A stretch of DNA of 64,000 nucleotides from contig JAZNBA010000072.1 in NCBI GenBank assembly GCA_045586785.1, positions 1 through 64,000 of the forward strand, given 5' to 3'. Positions 9,501 to 17,593 of this stretch are shown piece by piece. The notes under the pieces are model-generated. The model searched no databases and was not told the DNA's origin. It saw only the letters and a list, made by a program, of their open reading frames with translations. This stretch comes from UMGS1002 sp045586785 (GTDB taxonomy: Bacteria > Bacillota > Clostridia > Oscillospirales > CAG-272). Numbering within the stretch: position 1 is the first letter of the stretch; the number at the start of each line of letters is the position of its first letter. A program made the position numbers and the translations under genes.

Positions 9501-10135
9501 GGGGCACTGATGAAAAAATCGTTTTTGGCATCGTCCGACAGCTGCTGTGCGCTTTTTACAAGGTAGTCCATGCCCTCGGGCAGATTCTGGACGGTATCGT
9601 ATATTTTAATAAAAATCTCGTGAAGCTCGGAGTCATCCTTGTTGGATGAAAGGTTGTCGGCGAGCGCGGCGAAGGTCTCGTTGCCCGAATCGTAGGAGCG
9701 GTCAATAACTTCGTCCATGACAGATCTTTTGAGCAGCTTGAGCTCGGTGTCATCGGGAATCCTGCACCCCGCGGGCAGAGAAAGATGTTGAAAATTGGAC
9801 TTGACTATATCCGAGCAGAATGAGTCGATAGTGCAAATTTTTGCCGAACCAAGCAGCATGAGCTGGCGGACAAGTCTGCGGTTTGACGGATCCTCGGCTA
9901 TTTTATCCGAGATGGCTTTTGATATGCGGCGACGCAATTCGGCGGCGGACGCGCGTGTAAATGTTACCGCAAGAAGGCGTGTTATATCTGTGGGATCTTG
10001 CTCGCGCGTCAGCGCGACAATGATTCGTTCTGTAAGTGCCGCAGTCTTTCCTGACCCTGCCGCGGCAGATACGAGGACATCACGTCCGAAAGTATTTATT
10101 GCCGCATATTGGGCAATTGTCCATGAATGTGACAT
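6509..10135 (-). CDS. addA: ATP-dependent helicase/nuclease subunit A (AddA)
   Basis: 1208 residues from the ATG at 10135, chosen for AAGGAGG upstream. UvrD-type SF1 helicase: Walker A AAAGSGKT near residue 25, Walker B FIDEYQD, and helicase motif MTIHHSKGLEFP. The C terminus carries the RecB-type nuclease motif LCDYKTD. With AddB it forms the Chi-responsive helicase-nuclease that resects double-strand breaks for RecA in Gram-positive bacteria. It lies 11 bp after addB on the same strand, and its length is typical. Last gene of the operon. Confidence 0.96.
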   Translation of the reverse strand: MSHSWTIAQYAAINTFGRDVLVSAAAGSGKTAALTERIIVALTREQDPTDITRLLAVTFTRASAAELRRRISKAISDKIAEDPSNRRLVRQLMLLGSAKICTIDSFCSDIVKSNFQHLSLPAGCRIPDDTELKLLKRSVMDEVIDRSYDSGNETFAALADNLSSNKDDSELHEIFIKIYDTVQNLPEGMDYLVKSAQQLSDDAKNDFFISAPGKQCADELCDQLEYCISVLRNAITELSENEKAIEKYIPAFTYDLEFSEALLTAVKSQKYTAARKIAHTYAPVGLKALGKSKTERTDLLKNVRTSIKDNILKKISTRYFALDAESLARSVSDCADMCRALCDVIIQFDQKLTQEKQARNICDFDDIRRYAYSLLVSPDGTPTQIAREYAERFDEIFIDEYQDVTEVQDLIFRSVSNGHNRFMVGDIKQSIYGFRGAEPSLFSGYRAAFQNYETAPEDSSGVTIFMSDNFRCDKNVIKFTNLICSRMFRACGSSVGYVAGDDLVFSKLCPEDYESPKAHVVIIAPDDKSDAPVKDEDANDAAEDATEISYIAAEISRLINQKEKRADGKALVPGDIAVLCRSKSTCAAVTSALREINIPVNSDSAAGYYSRPEVSLMISLLTAIDNPQKDVPLAGVLCSPLFGFTMDELSAIRADSPHSTSLHDALTAMAEEDDSIGHKCKNFINKLCAYRNMSRALPADKLLRGLYRDTAILSLASDDEARADLQRLYEYARQFESGSFRGLYNFIKYINQAISEGDEGETPPAEPGADAVTVMTIHHSKGLEFPVCFVCGCGKDFQFKDAKKELVLSRGLPPGVRIKDSTGLAKLNTPVRYAAALRSIRAQTEEEMRLLYVAMTRARERLYLTAQCLRGLDGKLNNADSEREFPSSYPILHATSYLSWILPAVSLTPAPDACYTVDIIAQSNVPAPQMYQAKQNTAESDLSDEDIDSFADTLRSRFSFVYPYEHLTKLPAKLSVSRLYPGMLDDEDDNAQSVDEQESAPPRLSSLMFTPSFMDSEKRERATGAERGTATHVFLQFCDFDNCVKNGVRAELDRLTERGFIPSRIASLVNFKQLTAFFESEFYTSLSHAHEIRREQRFNIMLPAAVFSDKQDTIATLEGEKLLVQGVIDLFFTDEDGKLILCDYKTDYLTPEEIAEPSLAKAKLAERHRTQLSYYAAALERICGKRPDKVVIYSLPLGQALDVEIDII

Positions 10136-10146
10136 GATGAACCTCC

Positions 10147-13100
10147 TTACTTGTGTCTTTTTGAAGGCTGGGCGTTGCGGCAAACCGAGCGGTAGCTACA
10201 GTTGTCGCAGGGCGAGAAGCCTTTCTTTTTGCGCGGCTTGGCTGATGCTTCGCCGGAACGCATAGTGTCGCGGACAGAGCCCAGCGTCTTTTCAATATTA
10301 CCGCAAAGCTGCTCGAAGTCCTCAAGTGTCAGCTTGTGATCCACAGAGCGTGAGGACTTTGCGGTGCCGAGAAAGTTGGGATCCAGCTTGTCGTTCATCG
10401 CACGCAGTACCTGCTCATCGTCAAGCAATGGGCCGCTTCGCTTCAAACTATCGGCGGCGCGGCGGCGAATTTCCTCGGGTGAGATGTGCTCGTCCACCGT
10501 AATGACGGGTAGGTTGGCTGACAGATACATAGCGCCTGCAGGATATACGTTTCCGTCCTCGGGACAGCCTACGGCGCGGCGGAATTTTTTGTTTTGCGTA
10601 TTGCACAGCACGAACAGATAAAGCAGCAGTTGAAGTCCCATGCCCTCGGCAATATCCTCGGGGGAGTAGACCTTGCTTCCTGTTTTGTAGTCTACAACCC
10701 GCACGTAAATATCGTTGCCGCGGCGGAACAGATCCACTCTGTCAACGATCCCGCGCAGCTTTATGCTGTTGCCGTCGCCCGTTCCGAAGGTGGCTGCGGA
10801 TATGGCAGGGTCGCTTCCGTCCATATTAAGTTCAAAGAATGACGGACGAAACAGACTGTGGCGGAACTCTTCCATTATGTTGTATATCAGCACAAGGGCT
10901 ATGCGGCGCAGACGCTCCAGGAGAAATGTCATGCGGCTTTTGCGCTCGTCGTCCGAGGGGATGAGGCGGACGGCGTATTCCTCAATTATGCTGTCTGCCA
11001 GTGCTATTGCTTGATCTTCCGTGAGCTCAGGGTCAAATTTTCCTTCGCTCATGGCGCGGCGCATAAAATTTTCCATTATATAATGGATAAATACACCTAC
11101 ACTGTTGTATGAAAAATCCGCGCGCGACGATTCGCGCAGTTTGAGCACGTAATCGCAATAATATTTGAAGGGACAGAGTATATAGCTTTCCAGCTTTGAT
11201 TGCGAGAGTGCCATGTTGTCTCCGAATATACGCGCGCTTGCGCCCTCGCTTACACGGCAATCCTTGTTTGAGACGGGTATGTCCAGTGCGGACAGATAGT
11301 GGGCGATTGTTTCGTCTTGCTCGAGTGCATCACGAAGCAGCTTGGCTTTCGACGAGTCTCCCAACGATGACAGATATTCAAGTGCGTTTTCTGGTGTATA
11401 TATGCGATCGAGCGGAGAGCTCATATCGTAGTTTTGTATGTGAATGTTCGGAAAAATATTGGTTATCTGCTCAATAACACGGGAGGACTGACGGCGGCTT
11501 CCGTCGCACGCCGTTTGCGAGTAGCTGAGCACTAACTTTTCCGATGCGGCAGTCAGGGCGCGGTAGGCGAAGAACATTTCATCTGCCGACTCGGCGGCGG
11601 GATCGAATGAGATATTAAGACCCATTTGCTCAAGCAATGCGCGGTCGGAATAGCTGAGCAGACCGCTGTCCGAGGGGATGGCGGGGAACTCGCCCTCGCA
11701 AAGTCCCATAACTATAACAAGACGGGGCGAGTCGGCGCGTAACAGTGACGCCGAGCCGATAGTGACCTCGTCGTGACGTGTGGGAAGTGAGCCCATATTG
11801 GTATTTTCAAAAATTATGCGGAGTGCGCAGGACAGCTGTTCTGTGTCGGGTTCGGTGTCGGCGAGCGACAGCGCAACCTTGTCCAGTGCCTCAATATAAA
11901 TGCTGTACATACGCACAGAATCCTGCGCGGCGCGCACATCGCCTGTCTCGCTTGAGCTGTCAGACAGAGTATCCAATGCCTCGCGGACGTTAAGCGCTTC
12001 GGTGTACAAATACAGAGCGCGGCACTGTTCGGCAACCGTCTCGGCGGCGTCGAGGCGCGTGAAAAGCTCCAGCAGCGGTGTGACAAGACGTGTGCGCACG
12101 TCGTTTGCCACATTGAGTATATCGGCGGCGCGGTCGCTCATTTCGGCGACGTAGCCGTCGGGATTCATAGTCCATTCGTCATCAAGAAAGCGTTTGCCTG
12201 AAATGTTCCAGGTGGAGCAGTACTCCTCAAACACATCACATTCTCGGTCAGAAAAACCGCAAAGACCTGTTTTTATCAGAGAAATGACATCGTTTTGGCG
12301 CCAACCCTTGTTTTTGATATTGAGCGTTGACATAAGCAGCTTGAACAGCGGCTTGGTAATAAGTTCAGTGTGCTCGGCAAGAAAATATGGTATTTTGAAC
12401 TTGTCAAACGTGGCATCAATAATGCCTTGCCACGATGTCGCGTCGCGCATGATGACGGTCACGTCCCGCCAGCGCATACCGTCTCGGACGGCTTGACATA
12501 TGCGTACTGCGGCGGCTTCCGCTTCGCCGTAGGGCGTTTTTGCGCTGATGACACAAATGTTTTCGGGCGGGAGTGTTTGGTCGGTGGGTATCTTTTGGTC
12601 AGCTTGCCACATGAATTTTTCGATAAGCCGCAGGTCGGCGTGGCGCTGTCTGTGAACCTCGCCGAGAACAATATCCTCATATCCGCCGCGCGACTCTGCC
12701 AGACGGCGAAGCTTGTCTGCTGCATGCGCGATGGACGCGAAATGCATATGACGTGAGCTTGGTCCTTCACAGCATACTGTAAGCATAAGGTTGTCGGCCT
12801 GCTTCATTATCATGTCGATAATACGGTATTCCTGTTCGGTGTAGCTGGTGAACGAGTCAATGTATACGCTGTAGCCCGAAAAAAGATCGTGCTCCGAGAG
12901 CAGCTCAGCCAGCGCGGACAGATCATCCGAGGCATCGTCGTAATTTGAGGCTATAAGGTTTGAAAAGCTTGCCCATATCAAGGATATGTCCATCAGACGA
13001 CGGTAAAGCGAGCTGTCAGCGGGCAGTTTCTTTGCGGTAAGCTCAAGCATAGAGGGAGTGAGAGATGCCGCTTTGAGCTCATTGATGACAGCGAGCATCA

Positions 13101-13464
13101 TATCGGTCAGAGAGGGAAGACGAGTAGGCGAGCTTGCAGCGTCGCTGTATTCCGATAGGAGTGGAGATAGCTCGCGAATATTTTTCCACATAAGAAGTGC
13201 CTTTGTGCCGCCGTCTATGTAGTTATAGCACAGACCGCCGTAGCGGCGGCGTGCTATGTTTGCCAGCCGCGTGAAGTTGACTGCCTCAAATTTAAGCTGA
13301 GATTCGGGCGGCAGTATTTCTGTATAGCGGCGTTCGGTGATGTACGTTTGCTGCTCGGGCACAACGAGATACACCTGCTTGCCGCAGGCGATATCTTGCT
13401 TGATCTTTTGCTCGATCAGCATGGATTTTCCGCTTCCCGAGACGCCGTATACAAATGTTATCAT
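10147..13464 (-). CDS. addB: ATP-dependent helicase/nuclease subunit B (AddB)
   Basis: 1105 residues. Walker A GVSGSGKS at the extreme N terminus and the first-strand motif LVVPEQQTYITE are typical of AddB. A RecB-type nuclease domain lies C-terminal with VVDYKTGSK. The four Cys of the Fe-S cluster that staples this domain are visible: one in the YILCPFKYYC segment and three at the C terminus in CDNCSYRSVC. AddB supplies the second nuclease and the Chi-recognition site. It follows a coiled-coil membrane protein gene by 17 bp; GAAGG lies before the ATG. Confidence 0.95.
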   Translation of the reverse strand: MITFVYGVSGSGKSMLIEQKIKQDIACGKQVYLVVPEQQTYITERRYTEILPPESQLKFEAVNFTRLANIARRRYGGLCYNYIDGGTKALLMWKNIRELSPLLSEYSDAASSPTRLPSLTDMMLAVINELKAASLTPSMLELTAKKLPADSSLYRRLMDISLIWASFSNLIASNYDDASDDLSALAELLSEHDLFSGYSVYIDSFTSYTEQEYRIIDMIMKQADNLMLTVCCEGPSSRHMHFASIAHAADKLRRLAESRGGYEDIVLGEVHRQRHADLRLIEKFMWQADQKIPTDQTLPPENICVISAKTPYGEAEAAAVRICQAVRDGMRWRDVTVIMRDATSWQGIIDATFDKFKIPYFLAEHTELITKPLFKLLMSTLNIKNKGWRQNDVISLIKTGLCGFSDRECDVFEEYCSTWNISGKRFLDDEWTMNPDGYVAEMSDRAADILNVANDVRTRLVTPLLELFTRLDAAETVAEQCRALYLYTEALNVREALDTLSDSSSETGDVRAAQDSVRMYSIYIEALDKVALSLADTEPDTEQLSCALRIIFENTNMGSLPTRHDEVTIGSASLLRADSPRLVIVMGLCEGEFPAIPSDSGLLSYSDRALLEQMGLNISFDPAAESADEMFFAYRALTAASEKLVLSYSQTACDGSRRQSSRVIEQITNIFPNIHIQNYDMSSPLDRIYTPENALEYLSSLGDSSKAKLLRDALEQDETIAHYLSALDIPVSNKDCRVSEGASARIFGDNMALSQSKLESYILCPFKYYCDYVLKLRESSRADFSYNSVGVFIHYIMENFMRRAMSEGKFDPELTEDQAIALADSIIEEYAVRLIPSDDERKSRMTFLLERLRRIALVLIYNIMEEFRHSLFRPSFFELNMDGSDPAISAATFGTGDGNSIKLRGIVDRVDLFRRGNDIYVRVVDYKTGSKVYSPEDIAEGMGLQLLLYLFVLCNTQNKKFRRAVGCPEDGNVYPAGAMYLSANLPVITVDEHISPEEIRRRAADSLKRSGPLLDDEQVLRAMNDKLDPNFLGTAKSSRSVDHKLTLEDFEQLCGNIEKTLGSVRDTMRSGEASAKPRKKKGFSPCDNCSYRSVCRNAQPSKRHK

Positions 13465-13481
13465 GAATTTTATACCTTCTT

Positions 13482-14216
13482 TCAGAAAATATATCTGGTG
13501 TTGTCACTTAATGACGAAAGAACTTTTTTGCGAAGCGTAAAATAATAGTGCTTTCGGATACAATATATATTGTCGGAAAGCTGCTTTGAAGTCATATAAA
13601 GCCTTTTATCTCCGAGAATGTGAGAGGAAACAAAGTGCGGGGATACTATAAATATAAAATTGTCCTTATTTTCGGCAAGCTGCTCTGCGGTAACCCTGAT
13701 AAACGAGTACTGCTCCGCTCGGTGCGATGCGGGAGGAAAAAATATATATATTTTTTTATTCTGTACCAAAGACGCAAATTTTCGGTTGAGGCTGGCGCCG
13801 TGCGTGAGGGCGGCGATGCCCATTGCAAGTGCCGCAACGATAAGGGCAGGTATCATTACCACGAAGATAGCCGTGGACACGATAAACACCGCGCTCGATT
13901 GTACCAGCGTTATTATCCATGTAGATACGCGGATAATTGTGGATGCAAGACGAAAACGGCGAAAGTACGTAAGTATACGCATCCAGATGCCGTATGCGGA
14001 TGAATCCTTTATGCCTTTATAAATATATTTTGGATAATTTGTCACATTCATGGAACGCTGTGAGGCACAAAGCTCGGAAAACAGGCGCAGAGTACCGTTA
14101 TCGGTGTTCTCGCGGTCGGAGCTTTCATATGCGATACGGCTCAGACGGGCATTTTCTCGGCGCAGACGCTGTATTTCGCGTGCCTGGCGCTTTATGACAG
14201 ACTGTTCGGCCTTCAA
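13482..14216 (-). CDS. Hypothetical membrane protein with N-terminal coiled coil
   Basis: 244 residues from a TTG start (14214-14216), supported by AAAGGAGG upstream and by lying one base beyond the stop of the QueG-like gene, so translation is probably coupled. Residues about 5-30 are a charged, heptad-like coiled coil. Two hydrophobic helices lie around residues 95-140. The C-terminal ~95 residues are soluble, basic and Tyr/Phe-rich. No known domain is recognised; it may belong with glycan or membrane-associated proteins. Its place between queG and addB is probably only operonic. Confidence 0.7.
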   Translation of the reverse strand: MKAEQSVIKRQAREIQRLRRENARLSRIAYESSDRENTDNGTLRLFSELCASQRSMNVTNYPKYIYKGIKDSSAYGIWMRILTYFRRFRLASTIIRVSTWIITLVQSSAVFIVSTAIFVVMIPALIVAALAMGIAALTHGASLNRKFASLVQNKKIYIFFPPASHRAEQYSFIRVTAEQLAENKDNFIFIVSPHFVSSHILGDKRLYMTSKQLSDNIYCIRKHYYFTLRKKVLSSLSDNTRYIF

Positions 14217-14217
14217 G

Positions 14218-15030
14218 TCAAAGCCTCCTTTGGTTAAGCAACTTGAGATTCCTTATAATTGTGTCTCTGCCGCGCCAGGAATATGCGCGGCGCGCGAAGG
14301 TGGCGTCGTCCATGCTTTCTATATCGTCTACCGTAAGATGCGGCATGAGATTCATACGGAAAAAAGGAATAGGCGAATATATTGTTTTGGCTTGAATCGC
14401 CTTTTTTGTGTGGGGACATACCTCTGTGCATATATCGCAGCCCCATGCGCTTGAGTATTTTATCAGCATTTGCGCTTCCGCCTCGTTCAGCTCTCCTTTT
14501 TTCTGAGTCAACGCGGAAAGGCAACCGTCGCGAAGTCCGTAAGGGCAGGCAGCGCGGCAAGCCCCGCAATCCTCGCAGTGACGGATAGGTTGTGGTTTGC
14601 CGCCCAGATCTGCATCCGTAATGATCTCGGAAAGAAAAACGTAGCTTGAATATTTTTCCGTGATAAGCATACCGTGAGTGCCTATGATGCCGAGCCCTGC
14701 CGACGCGGCGGCGTGGCGCTCATCAATGGGTGAATGATCGCTGAACAGGGCAAACTTGTTTTGGGGATACGCTTGTCTGAGCGTACCGCACAGCCGCTTG
14801 CTAAGCTCGCGGGTGTATGCGTGATAATCCTCGGCGTAGGCATATGCCGATATGTTGGGCGAACAGCTCGGTTGTGCGTAATAGGGAATTGCAAAGCAGA
14901 CAACGCTTCCGTGCGTGATCCCTGCGCGGTCAAGCAGATATTGCTTGGTTATATGCGCATCTTCAAGCGACAGCACGCCGACAAGATCAATGCCTTCGTT
15001 ATTCAGTAATTGCAGTATCTGTTCACGCAT
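14218..15030 (-). CDS. Epoxyqueuosine reductase-like 4Fe-4S protein (QueG family, short form)
   Basis: 270 residues from the ATG at 15030 (GGAGG five bases upstream; a start at 15054 lacks one). The N-terminal DUF1730-like part holds SDHSPIDERHAAASAGLG, matching the cobalamin-dependent QueG active-site segment with its conserved Asp. Two Fe-S motifs follow: CEDCGACRAACP and CDICTEVCP. QueG reduces epoxyqueuosine to queuosine in tRNA. This version ends about 100 residues sooner than typical QueG and lacks the C-terminal HEAT-repeat part, so the substrate is less certain. First gene of the operon leading to addBA. Confidence 0.82.
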   Translation of the reverse strand: MREQILQLLNNEGIDLVGVLSLEDAHITKQYLLDRAGITHGSVVCFAIPYYAQPSCSPNISAYAYAEDYHAYTRELSKRLCGTLRQAYPQNKFALFSDHSPIDERHAAASAGLGIIGTHGMLITEKYSSYVFLSEIITDADLGGKPQPIRHCEDCGACRAACPYGLRDGCLSALTQKKGELNEAEAQMLIKYSSAWGCDICTEVCPHTKKAIQAKTIYSPIPFFRMNLMPHLTVDDIESMDDATFARRAYSWRGRDTIIRNLKLLNQRRL

Positions 15031-15062
15031 TGCGACCTCCAAAACATTGTACATTCCATTTT

Positions 15063-15091
15063 ATTATATCAAAATCTGCTTTTAATTACAA
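15063..15091 (-). promoter_or_regulatory. Promoter of the queG-like/addBA operon
   Basis: Minus strand: TTGTAA (15086-15091), 17 bp, TATAAT (15063-15068), 32 bp upstream of the ATG at 15030. Confidence 0.7.
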
Positions 15092-15205
15092 CCCTCGCGG
15101 ATATATTTTTGCTAAAAACGCGTAACAGTCACAAAATTTTTATAGTTTTCAAATCACTTCAATGACTTTTTTGTCAATCGTCATAAAATGTTCACAAATT
15201 GAAAT

Positions 15206-15279
15206 TATAATATAGATGTATCAACGGAGAATATCCGAAAAATTTTTCAACCGCCGCTGTTGCGGCACGAGGTATTAAT
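15206..15279 (+). promoter_or_regulatory. -10 box and hairpin leader of the HtrA gene
   Basis: TATAAT at 15206-15211 has no good -35 at 17 bp, so it may need an activator or another sigma factor. A GCCGC/GCGGC hairpin (15253-15266) sits just before the weak ribosome binding site CGAGG. The remaining ~115 bp back to the queG promoter is A/T-rich without clear features. Confidence 0.4.
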
Positions 15280-16782
15280 ATGGATGAAAGAAAAGAAACC
15301 GATATAAACGGTCAAGCGGGTAATATCGGCAATGATAACATAACAGATACCCATCACGACACACCGTCGAACAACGTATATGCTGTAGGTCCCACCCCGA
15401 CGTCTCAGCAATCGACGTACACGCCTCCCACGGGCAACTCAATGCGTAACGGAGAATATTCGTACGTACCGCGCGAGCGTGTTCCCGATTACAGATATGA
15501 CTACAGACAATATGCAGCAACACCTCCGCCTCCTCCCGAAAAAACAGCTCAGCGCAAAAGGCGAGGCGGCAAGGGACTTATTATTGCGCTGTCGATAATT
15601 ATTTTTGTACTGTTCATGTCTCTTGTCAGTATCACTACCGCGCTTGTTGTAAACGTTTTCAATTCCAATGTTATTGGAGAGATGCCGGATGACGGCGGTG
15701 ACGTACAAGAGGTCATTCCTCACGACACAACGGCAGTGGGGGACTCATCTGTTGAAGCCCCGGAGGCGGGGTCGGATGCGATAATAGTCAAGAATCCCGA
15801 TTCGGTAACGGTAAAGACGGTTGGCGGTCAGATAGGCGATGAAATGCTTACCATCCCCGATGTGGTTGCGCTGGTAAAGAACAGCGTTGTTGAAATATAC
15901 ACCGAGGTTCCCACCTACAACGGAAGATTCGTTGAAAGCGGAGCGGGCAGCGGCGTTATTATCGGCAAAAGCGAAAACGGCAAAACAGCATATATTATAA
16001 CCAACAATCATGTTATTTCCGGCGCGCAGAGCATAACGGTGCGCTTCAGTAACGGTGAGGAATATAAGGCAAAGATATGCGGTACGGATTCCAACACCGA
16101 CGTAGCGGTCGTTTCTATCGACGCTCCCGAAAAGCTCACCGTGGCTGAGCTGGGCTCCAGTGCGGGACTTGTTGTGGGTGAAGGTGTTATCGCTATCGGA
16201 AACCCTCTGGGTGAGCTGGGCGGTACTGTTACCAACGGTATTGTCAGTGCGCTGGCGCGTGAGGTTGAGATAGACGGTCAGTCTATGACATTGCTTCAGA
16301 CCAACGCGGCGGTCAACCCCGGCAACTCCGGTGGCGGACTGTTCAATATGAAGGGTGAGCTTATAGGTGTGGTCAATGCCAAATCCGGCGGCGACAACGT
16401 GGAAAACATCGGCTTTGCCATTCCCATTGACACTGCATACGATATTGCGTGTGAGCTTATTACTCACGGTTATGTTACGGGCCGTGTTGACATGGGACTT
16501 TCGCTTGTTGACGTTGTTGACACTTATACCGCGTGGTATTACGGTGTAAACTCGCTGGGTGTTTACGTCTACGAGTCCAAATACAGCACCGATATCAAAT
16601 CCGGTGACCGCATAGTATCCGTGAACGGAACGGATGTTGCGACCTCCGCCGATATAAAGAGCATAGTCAGCGAATGTAAGGTCGGCGATGTTGTGACCGT
16701 CAGAATATCAAGAAACGGCAAGCAATCCGATGTACAGTTGACATTAAGAGAATATGTTCCCACGCTTAATGGCGGTAATTAA
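15280..16782 (+). CDS. htrA: HtrA/DegP-type membrane-anchored serine protease with PDZ domain
   Basis: 500 residues. Residues 1-103 are a Pro/Tyr/Asn-rich, presumably cytoplasmic tail. One membrane helix spans about 105-128. A trypsin-like domain follows with the full triad: His244 in NNHV, Asp274 in TDVAVV, Ser350 in NPGNSGGG. A single PDZ domain occupies about 400-490. It should degrade misfolded proteins on the outer face of the membrane. It lies upstream of a two-component system and sortase, suggesting an envelope-stress block, but a hairpin and a separate promoter follow it. The long N-terminal tail is typical of Gram-positive HtrA. Confidence 0.93.
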   Translation: MDERKETDINGQAGNIGNDNITDTHHDTPSNNVYAVGPTPTSQQSTYTPPTGNSMRNGEYSYVPRERVPDYRYDYRQYAATPPPPPEKTAQRKRRGGKGLIIALSIIIFVLFMSLVSITTALVVNVFNSNVIGEMPDDGGDVQEVIPHDTTAVGDSSVEAPEAGSDAIIVKNPDSVTVKTVGGQIGDEMLTIPDVVALVKNSVVEIYTEVPTYNGRFVESGAGSGVIIGKSENGKTAYIITNNHVISGAQSITVRFSNGEEYKAKICGTDSNTDVAVVSIDAPEKLTVAELGSSAGLVVGEGVIAIGNPLGELGGTVTNGIVSALAREVEIDGQSMTLLQTNAAVNPGNSGGGLFNMKGELIGVVNAKSGGDNVENIGFAIPIDTAYDIACELITHGYVTGRVDMGLSLVDVVDTYTAWYYGVNSLGVYVYESKYSTDIKSGDRIVSVNGTDVATSADIKSIVSECKVGDVVTVRISRNGKQSDVQLTLREYVPTLNGGN

Positions 16783-16794
16783 GAAATAATATTA

Positions 16795-16827
16795 AATGCC
16801 GTCGGCGAAATTTGCGCCGACGGCATT
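16795..16827 (+). terminator. Hairpin after htrA
   Basis: Perfect 13-bp GC-rich stem (16795-16807 / 16815-16827), 7-nt loop. No run of T follows, so termination may be partial. Confidence 0.6.
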
Positions 16828-16844
16828 ATGTCAATAAATAACTA

Positions 16845-16873
16845 TTGAAAAATAGTTACAAATGTTATATAAT
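16845..16873 (+). promoter_or_regulatory. Promoter of the two-component/sortase operon
   Basis: TTGAAA (16845-16850), 17 bp, TATAAT (16868-16873), 30 bp before the response-regulator ATG. Confidence 0.8.
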
Positions 16874-16903
16874 ATAAAGTAGCATATTACGGAGGTATTA
16901 CAT

Positions 16904-17593
16904 ATGTACAGTATATTGGTTGTAGATGATGAAGCTCGTATTCGTACGATCATAAGAAAATATGCGGTATTTGAGGGTCATACCGTTACCGAAGCATGCG
17001 ATGGCATGGAAGCGGTCAATATGTGCAGAAACGGAAAATATGACATTATCATAATGGATATCATGATGCCCGAGCTTGATGGATTTTCGGCTTGCCGCGA
17101 GATTCGTAAGATCTCGCAGACGCCCATCATAATGCTGTCGGCACGAGGTGAGGAATACGATAAAATAAACGGCTTTGAACTGGGTATCGACGACTATGTT
17201 GTCAAGCCTTTCTCGCCCAAGGAGCTTATGCTGCGTATTGAAGCGGTCATGAAGCGAGTGCTGAAATCTACCGCTGCTGAGCCTGAACGTAAAAATGAGA
17301 TCATTGAGCTTGACGGCGGCGGTCTTCGTGCCGATCTTACGGCTCGCATAGTTTATATTGACGGGCAAAAGGTCGATATGTCGCCCAAGGAGTACGATCT
17401 GTTTTTCTATATGCTTACCAACCGTAACATCGCGCTGTCCCGCGAAAAGCTGATAAGCGAGGTCTGGGGCTACGATTTTTACGGTGACGCGCGCACGCTT
17501 GATACGCATATCAAGCTGCTTCGCAAGAGTCTTGGAAGATATTCGGAATATATAGTCACGCTGCGCGGCGTGGGATACAGATTTGATCAGTAA
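16904..17593 (+). CDS. OmpR/PhoB-family response regulator
   Basis: 229 residues: receiver domain 1-120 with the acidic pair Asp8/Asp9, phospho-acceptor Asp52 in IIIMDIMMP and Lys in VVKPFSP; winged-helix DNA-binding domain about 130-227 ending in VTLRGVGYRF. CGGAGG precedes the ATG. It shares its last base with the start of the sensor kinase gene (TAATG), so the two are translationally coupled. Targets are unknown; the flanking HtrA and sortase genes make an envelope-related regulon plausible. Confidence 0.95.
   Translation: MYSILVVDDEARIRTIIRKYAVFEGHTVTEACDGMEAVNMCRNGKYDIIIMDIMMPELDGFSACREIRKISQTPIIMLSARGEEYDKINGFELGIDDYVVKPFSPKELMLRIEAVMKRVLKSTAAEPERKNEIIELDGGGLRADLTARIVYIDGQKVDMSPKEYDLFFYMLTNRNIALSREKLISEVWGYDFYGDARTLDTHIKLLRKSLGRYSEYIVTLRGVGYRFDQ

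Noticed and set aside
15216..15278. A 20-codon open frame (MYQRRISEK...) ending one base before the HtrA start, as a possible leader peptide
   Set aside because: It has no ribosome binding site and its start would sit at the likely transcription start; coincidence is more likely.
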